DNA of 11,964 bases, from NCBI GenBank assembly GCA_964541635.1, contig CAZIQM010000036.1, forward strand, positions 1 to 11,964. The letters are read 5' to 3'. The stretch is from DALYDP01 sp964541635 (GTDB lineage Bacteria; Patescibacteriota; Gracilibacteria; Peribacterales; Peribacteraceae). Below are positions 5,456 to 10,606 of this stretch, one piece after another. Numbering within the stretch: position 1 is the stretch's first letter; each line of letters opens with the position of its first letter. Position numbers and translations under genes: made by a program. Below the pieces are notes generated by a model that was not told where the DNA came from, searched no databases, and worked only from the letters and a program-made list of their open reading frames with translations.

Positions 5456-6910
5456 TCACCCCTTCGCGACCACCCGGCGGATGCCGATCGTCTCGACGAT
5501 AAACGCCGCCAAAACGCCCAATACGAGCACTCCCATGCCGGTCCGGAGGTCGTTTACCAGGAGGGGCTTGAGGCCGAGGAGGGCGATGGACAGCAGCACG
5601 CCGTAGGCCGCGATCCTCCCCCATTCGAGCGATCGGAGCGGGACGCGGACCCTCCGGAGCGTCGGGACGAAGAGCAAGAGCGCCAAGAGCGCGTGGATCG
5701 CGATGGACGTCGTCGCCGCGCCGACGAACCCGAACCGCGGGATCAGTGCGAGGTTGAGCGCCTGCGACAGCACGGCGGCCACTGCGAGCGAACGCGTGAG
5801 GAGCCGCGACTCGCCGAGCGCGAGGAGCGAGTAGAAGCAGAAGAGCACGACGCCGTTGAGGATCATCGACGGGCCGAGCAGGAAGAGCGCCGTGTCGGAC
5901 CCCGCGCGCCCCGCGGTCGCCAGGTACTGCTCGGTCGTGAGCAGTTGCATGAGCGGCCGCGCCCAGGCCATGGCGGTGAGGCCCGCCCCGAGCGACAGCA
6001 CCGCGATCATGAGGAACGTTTTGCGTACGAGGCCGGTGACGTCGACGCCCTCGTCGAGGCGCTTGCTCACGATCGGTAGCGTCGAGTTCAGGAGGAACGT
6101 GGGAATGAGGAACGCCATTTCATTGGCCCGCAGCGCGAAGCCGTACATCGCGTTTTGGACCTGGAAATCGGGTCGGAAGAGCGCGATGAGCGTCACGTCC
6201 ATGTTGCGGTAGAGCGCCATGCAGAGGTACGCGACGCCGAACGGAAGGGCGAGGCCGAGCAGTCGTTTCATCGTCGCGGGGTCCCAGGTCGCGCGGATCT
6301 TCACGATCCTCCGCGCGAGGACCGACGATATTCCGAGCAGCACGAACGCGCCGATCGAGCCGACCCCGAGGAACCACCACGCCATGCGGGGGTCGGAGCT
6401 GCCGCGCACGCCGAGCGCGATCGTCGCGCCGATGAGTCCCGCGGTCACCACGCGCTGCGTCACTTCCGCCGCGAAGACGTACCCCATCTTGTAGTGCACT
6501 TGGAACACGCTGCGCTGGATGCCGGCGAGGAGCGTGAACGCCGGGACGAACGCCGCCACGGTGATGGCGATCGACAGCGGGGAGTGGCGCCAGTGGGGAA
6601 TGCCCCACGCGATCGCCACGGCCGCGCCGAAGACAATCGCGGTGACGATGAGCCGCAAGAGCACGAGCGTGCCCATCGTCTGCCCTTCGTCCTTCGCCCT
6701 CGCCAATTCCCGGACCGCGACCGCGTATAAGCCCGCGTCCGCCAAAATGCCGAAGAACTGCAAATACCCGTAGGCGGAGTTGTAGGTGCCCGCCATTTCG
6801 CGCGTGAGGCCGATCGCCACGAACTTCACCGTGACGATGCTCAGGGCCGCCATGACGGCTTGGCTGGCGATTTGCCAGAGGGTGGAGGTGGCGATTTGCC
6901 TTGTGGACAC
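5456..6910 (-). CDS. Polysaccharide/oligosaccharide flippase, Wzx-like (MOP superfamily)
   Basis: This is a 484-residue, very hydrophobic protein with about 12-14 membrane segments, the size and layout of PST/Wzx flippases that move lipid-linked oligosaccharides across the cytoplasmic membrane. Typical features are the N-terminus with TSTLWQIASQAV, the small-residue first helix followed by YGYLQFFGILADAGL (a common flippase pattern, about 47-61), the central FGVAYLCMALYRNMDVTLIAL (mid-protein helix and loop), and PRFGFVGAATTSIAIHAL near residue 400. The start is GTG at 6910: it gives the expected N-terminus, and the -10 hexamer TATACT ends six bases before it, implying leaderless mRNA. The next Met (residue 20) would cut into the first helix. 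It is divergent from pyrB. MurJ is less likely because I see no MurJ-specific signature; the cargo is unknown. Confidence 0.87.
   Translation of the reverse strand: MSTRQIATSTLWQIASQAVMAALSIVTVKFVAIGLTREMAGTYNSAYGYLQFFGILADAGLYAVAVRELARAKDEGQTMGTLVLLRLIVTAIVFGAAVAIAWGIPHWRHSPLSIAITVAAFVPAFTLLAGIQRSVFQVHYKMGYVFAAEVTQRVVTAGLIGATIALGVRGSSDPRMAWWFLGVGSIGAFVLLGISSVLARRIVKIRATWDPATMKRLLGLALPFGVAYLCMALYRNMDVTLIALFRPDFQVQNAMYGFALRANEMAFLIPTFLLNSTLPIVSKRLDEGVDVTGLVRKTFLMIAVLSLGAGLTAMAWARPLMQLLTTEQYLATAGRAGSDTALFLLGPSMILNGVVLFCFYSLLALGESRLLTRSLAVAAVLSQALNLALIPRFGFVGAATTSIAIHALLALLLFVPTLRRVRVPLRSLEWGRIAAYGVLLSIALLGLKPLLVNDLRTGMGVLVLGVLAAFIVETIGIRRVVAKG
6865..6900. repeat. 12-bp direct repeat at the flippase/pyrB divergent promoter
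   Basis: TGGCGATTTGCC occurs exactly at 6865-6876 and 6889-6900, a period of 24 bp. Each copy contains the inverted repeat GGC-GATTT-GCC. The repeats encode the two QIA tripeptides near the flippase N-terminus, and the second copy overlaps the pyrB -35. They could be an operator or only a coding coincidence. Confidence 0.4.
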
Positions 6911-6924
6911 GGACCCAGTATAAC
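6896..6924 (+). promoter_or_regulatory. Promoter of pyrB, sharing its -10 with the flippase promoter
   Basis: TTGCCT (6896-6901), a 17-bp spacer and TATAAC (6919-6924). The predicted start site is near 6931, about six bases before the pyrB ATG at 6937, so the mRNA would be almost leaderless. The -35 lies inside the flippase coding region, in the second copy of a 12-bp direct repeat. Confidence 0.55.
6917..6922 (-). promoter_or_regulatory. -10 element of the flippase promoter
   Basis: The minus strand reads GTTATACT, with TATACT at 6917-6922 followed by six bases and then the GTG start, which places the predicted first transcribed base on the start codon. The -35 is weak; GAGACA with a 19-bp spacer is the best I see. 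It overlaps the pyrB -10 almost completely. Confidence 0.45.
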
Positions 6925-6936
6925 CTTTCCGAACGC

Positions 6937-7965
6937 ATGGGTGTCTCCTTCTCCCATCTCGTCTCAGCTTCGGACATCACGAGGCGGGACGCTGATTTCC
7001 TCGTGGAGAGCGCGGGCGATCTCAAGGCGGAGATGGGGCGGCGCAGGACGGACCTCAACATCGACCGTTGGCGCGACGATTTCCGGCGCAAGCGCTTCGC
7101 GTCGCTCTTCTACGAACCGTCGACCCGGACGCGTTTCAGTTTCGAAGACGCGATGCGCAACTTCGGCGCGGGCGTGATCACCGCCGACGGATTCCAGTTC
7201 TCGTCGCTCTACAAAGGCGAATCCATCCGCGACAACACGCTCATCGTCGCGGGATACGAGAAGGACCTGATCGTCATGCGCCATCCCAAGAACGGGAGCG
7301 CGGCCCAGGCCGCCGCAGCGCTCGACGAATTCCGCGCGATCACGGGCCGGCACGTGCCGTTCATCAACGCGGGCGACGGCAACAACGAACACCCGACGCA
7401 GGCGCTCCTGGATATTTTCACGATCCAAGAAGAATGCCGTAAACTGACGGGTTTGCACGTGTCGCTCGCGGGCGACCTCAAGAACGGCCGCACGGTCCAC
7501 TCGCTCGCGAAGCTGCTCTCGCTCTACGAAGGAACGACGTTCACGTTCGCCTCCCCGCAGGAACTCGCGATGCCCGATAACGTGAAGGCGATGCTCGATG
7601 AGAAGAACATCGAGTACGACGAAGTGCGTTCCATCGAAGAGGCCGTCGACGCGGACGTCCTGTACATGACGCGCGTGCAGAAGGAGCGTTTCGACGACGA
7701 AGCCGAGTACCTGCGCCTCAAGGACCAGTTCGCGCTCGACGTTCCCATGGTCGCGGGCACCGACACCGTCGTGATGCATCCGCTGCCGCGCGTCGACGAA
7801 TTGGCTACCGGCATCGACTACATGAAAAACGGCGCGTACTTCCGGCAAGCGGCGAACGGCGTTGCCATGCGGATGGCGCTCATCCACGCGCTGATGCACG
7901 TCGACCAGCAGCCCGGGGAAAAGGACGCGGAATACCGCATCCGCCGGGGTATCCGGGCCGCGTAA
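6937..7965 (+). CDS. pyrB: Aspartate carbamoyltransferase catalytic subunit
   Basis: PyrB joins carbamoyl phosphate and aspartate to make N-carbamoylaspartate, the second step of de novo pyrimidine synthesis, in the cytoplasm. The product is 342 residues and matches E. coli PyrB motif by motif: FYEPSTRTRFSFE (58-70, carbamoyl-phosphate loop), SSLYKGES (89-96, with the lysine donated to a neighbouring subunit), VMRHPKNGSAA (113-123), NAGDGNNEHPTQALLD (144-159), GDLKNGRTVHSL (179-190), LYMTRVQKERF (242-252) and HPLPRVDE (281-288). All catalytic residues I can check are present. No regulatory subunit pyrI or other pyr gene is in the window. ATG at 6937 is chosen: earlier in-frame starts lie upstream of the -10 element. 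A short hydrophilic tail follows the last helix (about 323-342). It is divergent from the flippase gene and followed by a 118-bp gap. Confidence 0.96.
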   Translation: MGVSFSHLVSASDITRRDADFLVESAGDLKAEMGRRRTDLNIDRWRDDFRRKRFASLFYEPSTRTRFSFEDAMRNFGAGVITADGFQFSSLYKGESIRDNTLIVAGYEKDLIVMRHPKNGSAAQAAAALDEFRAITGRHVPFINAGDGNNEHPTQALLDIFTIQEECRKLTGLHVSLAGDLKNGRTVHSLAKLLSLYEGTTFTFASPQELAMPDNVKAMLDEKNIEYDEVRSIEEAVDADVLYMTRVQKERFDDEAEYLRLKDQFALDVPMVAGTDTVVMHPLPRVDELATGIDYMKNGAYFRQAANGVAMRMALIHALMHVDQQPGEKDAEYRIRRGIRAA

Positions 7966-7997
7966 ACGCCGTCCGTTCGACGATCCGGCCACGGGAT

Positions 7998-8025
7998 TTG
8001 ACAACAATCCTTGTCTTCCCAGAAT
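7998..8025 (+). promoter_or_regulatory. Promoter of the small lipoprotein gene
   Basis: A perfect -35 TTGACA (7998-8003) is followed after 16 bp by CAGAAT (8020-8025), a 4/6 match to the -10 consensus. The leader would be about 50 nt. This gene, unlike most here, has a purine-rich ribosome-binding candidate, TAGGA at 8069-8073, ten bases before the ATG. Confidence 0.5.
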
Positions 8026-8083
8026 GGGCGTTCACGGCTGTTCTTTTCCATTCCGTTTCCTTCTTTGGTAGGACCAATGAACC

Positions 8084-8329
8084 ATGTGTCGCAATAGACA
8101 CGACCAATTCTGGCACGACAACGTCGTCGATGCCTGCATCTTCATCGCGATGAGTCTGTTCATCGCGGCGGGATGTGCCTCAGCGCCAAGCGCTCCGCCG
8201 CAGGACGGCGAGTACCGCGTGTTGTGGCAAAAGGATTCAGCGATCCCCCGACCCATCGTGGTCCAGGCACACGTGCCCTACCCCGACGCCGGTCCGGATC
8301 AGACGAGCTATACGCCCGTCACGCCGTAA
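8084..8329 (+). CDS. Small putative lipoprotein, 81 residues, unknown function
   Basis: I do not recognise the family. The N-terminus carries basic residues (R3, R5), then a hydrophobic run (about 17-29) ending IAAGC with Cys31, which fits a relaxed lipobox. The mature part would be about 51 residues, Pro/Ala-rich, with no cysteine other than the lipidated one. A shorter form from Met23 (8150) is possible but would leave a very short signal. Support for a real gene comes from context: its own promoter with a perfect -35, a ribosome-binding candidate, and two hairpins with a strong terminator right after the stop codon. An ATG at 8077 opens only a six-codon frame. If this is not a protein gene, the same promoter-to-terminator unit could encode a small RNA of about 370 nt. 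Confidence 0.55.
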   Translation: MCRNRHDQFWHDNVVDACIFIAMSLFIAAGCASAPSAPPQDGEYRVLWQKDSAIPRPIVVQAHVPYPDAGPDQTSYTPVTP

Positions 8330-8330
8330 A

Positions 8331-8355
8331 GGAGGGAGCCCGCGACGCTCCTTCC
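8331..8355 (+). other. Hairpin directly after the lipoprotein stop codon
   Basis: GGAGGGAGC (8331-8339) pairs with GCTCCTTCC (8347-8355) around a 7-nt loop, nine pairs with one G-U. It precedes the terminator stem by four bases. Its right arm can instead pair with GGAAGGAG in the terminator's right arm, so the two structures could compete. Confidence 0.55.
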
Positions 8356-8359
8356 CCCT

Positions 8360-8406
8360 CCGCCGCTCTCCGTTCCGCCACCCCGGAAGGAGAGCGGCGG
8401 CTTTTT
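8360..8406 (+). terminator. Strong intrinsic terminator of the lipoprotein transcript
   Basis: CCGCCGCTCTCC (8360-8371) pairs perfectly with GGAGAGCGGCGG (8389-8400). The stem extends by TTCC/GGAA after a bulged G, with an 8-nt loop, and is followed by C and five T (8402-8406). Confidence 0.9.
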
Positions 8407-8414
8407 CATCCGCG

Positions 8415-8441
8415 AAAAAAAGAGGAACGGTCCAGTTCCCC
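8415..8441 (-). terminator. Intrinsic terminator of the RNase J gene
   Basis: On the minus strand GGGGAAC (8435-8441) pairs with GTTCCTC (8422-8428), seven pairs with one G-U and a 6-nt loop, followed by seven T (8415-8421). It lies 26 bp past the RNase J stop codon, back to back with the terminator of the convergent gene. Confidence 0.85.
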
Positions 8442-8466
8442 TTAGTAGAAAGATCGATGCGAAGGA

Positions 8467-10386
8467 TTACACCTCGACGAAGAGAGGGATAACCATGGGT
8501 TCGCGGTCGAGCTTGCGGTCGAAGTAGCGGTAGAGGGCCCCCTGGACGGCGCGCTTGTGATCTTTGCGATCGTGGGCGCCCCGGCCCAGTTCTTCCTCGT
8601 ATGCTTTGCGGGCGATCGCCGCGACTTCCTTCGAGATGTCCGTTTCTTCTGATCCGTAGATCAAGCCACGGGAGATAACGTCGGGGTCGCTGACGAGCCG
8701 CTTCGACTCGGCGTAGGCCTTGAACATGACGATCAGCACGCCGCCGCCGCTCATGACCTTGCGGTCGGTGAGGACGCGGGCGCCTTCGCCTGCCGCCGCG
8801 CGGCCGTCGATGATGACGTCGCGGAACGGGGCCTTGCTCTTGGATTTGCGGGCGTTGCCTTGGCGGTCGAACTCCAGGATCTCACCGTTCACCAGGAGGT
8901 GGACTTGGTTGTCTTGGTAGCCGATGCCGCGGGCGAGGTCCGCGTGGGCGTGCCGCATGTACGGCTCGCCGTGTTCGGGAATGACGTGCTTCGCTCGGAT
9001 CAATCGGTGCATGAGGAGAATGTCCTGCTGATAGCCGTGACCGGTCGTGTGCAACGCCAATTCCTGGTTCGTCTTCACCAGCGCGCCCTTCAAGTGGAGG
9101 TTATTGATGACTTTCGCCACCGCGCGCTCGTTCCCGACGATGGGATTCGAGCTGAGTACCACCGTGTCGCCCTCCTTCACGGACACGAACTTGTGCGTGC
9201 CGAGACCCATGCGGGCGAGACCGGCCATTTCCTCCCCTTGGGCGCCGGTCGTGATGATGATGACTTCGTTATCCGGGATTTTATCCATGCCGGCGCTGGC
9301 CTTGCGGACGAGTCCGCGGGGCGCCTTCAGGTATCCCAGGTTGGTCGCGATCTCGATGTTCGCTTCCATGCTCCGGCCGGACAGGTAGACCTTGCGGTTC
9401 GTCTCTTTCGCGACGTCGAAGATCTGCTGCACGCGGTTGAGGAGGCTCGAGAACGTCGCGATGATCACGCGCCCCTCGGCGTCCTTAATGACGCTGCGGA
9501 GGGTGTCGCTGATCTCGGATTCGCTCTTCGAGTGGCCGGGTTTCAGTGCGTTCGTGGAGTCCGCGATGATCGCGAGCACTCCTTTTTTCCCGAGCTCGGC
9601 CATGCGATGAAAATCCGCAGGAGGCTCGTTGAAGGGAGTGAGGTCGAACTTGAAGTCGCCCGTGTGCACGATCGTCCCGTAGGGAGTGTGGATCGCGACG
9701 GCTGCGGAATCAGGAATCGAGTGCGTCACGCGGAGGAACTCCACGGAGACTTTTCCGAACTTGAGCATCTCGCCGTAGGGAACGCTGTTGAGGCGCGCCT
9801 TGCTGTTGAGATGCTCCTCTTCCAAACGCTTCTTCACGAAAGCCATGGTGAGCTTCGTGCCGTAGCACGGCGGGAAGTGCAGCGCCGGGAGGAGGTGCTG
9901 CGCCGCGCCGATGTGGTCGAGGTGCCCGTGGGTAAAAAGAACGGCCTTGATCCTGTTTTCGCGGCCTTTGAGGGCGGCGATGTCCGGGATCAGGTAATCG
10001 ATGCCGAGCATGTCTTCGTCCGGGAACTGCAGGCCGAGGTCGATGATGAAGATGTCACCGTCGCACTCGAGCACGAAGCAGTTGCGGCCGACTTGCTCGA
10101 ACCCGCCGAGCGGATAGAGCTTGAGGTTCCCTCTCCCACCCTGCAGCACCGGTTCGCGTTGCGGCTGCGGCCCGCGGTTGCCCTGTTGGCGGTTGCGGTC
10201 GTTGTTGCCTCGCTGTTGGCGCTGCGGGTTGCCCGCCGGGGGCGGGACGTCTCCGCGTTGTCGCGGCATGGGGGAAGTTCCCTCTTCGGGGGCGAAACTG
10301 GGGGGCGGAGGCGCGACTTGCTGGTCGGAGGCACGGGTAGGGCCGCCCGACAAGGAGCGTTGCATCCACTCTTTCACCGTTTTCAT
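8467..10386 (-). CDS. rnj: Ribonuclease J with a disordered N-terminal extension
   Basis: RNase J is a beta-CASP metallo-beta-lactamase-fold enzyme with 5' exonuclease and endonuclease activity in mRNA decay and rRNA maturation. The product is 639 residues; typical RNase J is about 555. The core begins near residue 86 (GNLKLYPLGGFEQVGRN) and shows THGHLDHIG (152-160, metal site), HTGDFKFDLTP, ATFSSLLNRVQQI, SGRSM, TTGAQGEEMAGLARM, SSNPIVGNE, HTTGHGYQQD and PEHGEPYM, followed by the usual C-terminal domain. The first 85 residues are low-complexity: a Pro-rich part, then a Gln/Asn/Arg-rich part (about 51-80) with RG and RQ repeats, probably disordered and RNA-binding. ATG at 10386 is chosen because it opens with MKTVKEWMQR; no Shine-Dalgarno sequence is seen. 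It is transcribed alone, with its own promoter candidate and terminator. Confidence 0.96.
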   Translation of the reverse strand: MKTVKEWMQRSLSGGPTRASDQQVAPPPPSFAPEEGTSPMPRQRGDVPPPAGNPQRQQRGNNDRNRQQGNRGPQPQREPVLQGGRGNLKLYPLGGFEQVGRNCFVLECDGDIFIIDLGLQFPDEDMLGIDYLIPDIAALKGRENRIKAVLFTHGHLDHIGAAQHLLPALHFPPCYGTKLTMAFVKKRLEEEHLNSKARLNSVPYGEMLKFGKVSVEFLRVTHSIPDSAAVAIHTPYGTIVHTGDFKFDLTPFNEPPADFHRMAELGKKGVLAIIADSTNALKPGHSKSESEISDTLRSVIKDAEGRVIIATFSSLLNRVQQIFDVAKETNRKVYLSGRSMEANIEIATNLGYLKAPRGLVRKASAGMDKIPDNEVIIITTGAQGEEMAGLARMGLGTHKFVSVKEGDTVVLSSNPIVGNERAVAKVINNLHLKGALVKTNQELALHTTGHGYQQDILLMHRLIRAKHVIPEHGEPYMRHAHADLARGIGYQDNQVHLLVNGEILEFDRQGNARKSKSKAPFRDVIIDGRAAAGEGARVLTDRKVMSGGGVLIVMFKAYAESKRLVSDPDVISRGLIYGSEETDISKEVAAIARKAYEEELGRGAHDRKDHKRAVQGALYRYFDRKLDREPMVIPLFVEV

Positions 10387-10422
10387 CAGGAGTGTTTGGA
10401 AAAGTAAACTGAAACTGGCTCC

Positions 10423-10451
10423 AGACTACTCCCGCCAACCAAACTTAGCAA
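10423..10451 (-). promoter_or_regulatory. Candidate promoter of the RNase J gene
   Basis: The minus strand reads TTGCTA (10446-10451), a 17-bp spacer and TAGTCT (10423-10428), giving a leader of about 30 nt. The -10 is a poor consensus match. GTAGTCTG recurs in the candidate promoter of the divergent gene at 10590-10597. The 220-bp region between the two genes (10387-10606) otherwise holds an AT-rich patch around 10494-10520 and a GC-rich palindromic patch at 10525-10590, with no gene seen. Confidence 0.35.
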
Positions 10452-10568
10452 GGTCTTTTGTCATGTGACTCGTCTTTTTGGCTTCAGATCAACAAATTTT
10501 TACTTCATTTTTTTGTTTTCCATGTCGGGACGCGCGATCGGCGCGCCGCGCCGGAGCGGCCCGCGAGC

Positions 10569-10596
10569 TTGCGGAAGCGCGCCGTACGGGTAGTCT
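10569..10596 (+). promoter_or_regulatory. Candidate promoter of the PP2C-like gene
   Basis: TTGCGG (10569-10574), a 16-bp spacer and TAGTCT (10591-10596). The start site would fall about four bases before the ATG at 10607, in line with the near-leaderless arrangement of other genes here. The -10 matches poorly, so this is tentative. Confidence 0.3.
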
Positions 10597-10606
10597 GACG
10601 TACCGT

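Noticed and set aside
6964..8007. 347-codon minus-strand open frame
   Set aside because: Antisense of pyrB, with composition typical of a shadow frame and no start signals.
8860..10407. 515-codon plus-strand open frame
   Set aside because: It lies wholly opposite RNase J, whose catalytic motifs are intact. Long antisense frames are expected at this GC content.
10394..10444. Inverted repeat GTTTGG/CCAAAC in the RNase J leader, considered as an autoregulatory hairpin
   Set aside because: Only six base pairs with a 39-nt separation; one arm lies upstream of the predicted start site, so it would not be in the RNA.
10525..10590. GC-rich palindromic patch upstream of the PP2C-like gene, considered as a terminator or operator
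   Set aside because: Short overlapping stems such as GGCGCGCC are common by chance at this base composition, and no T-run follows.
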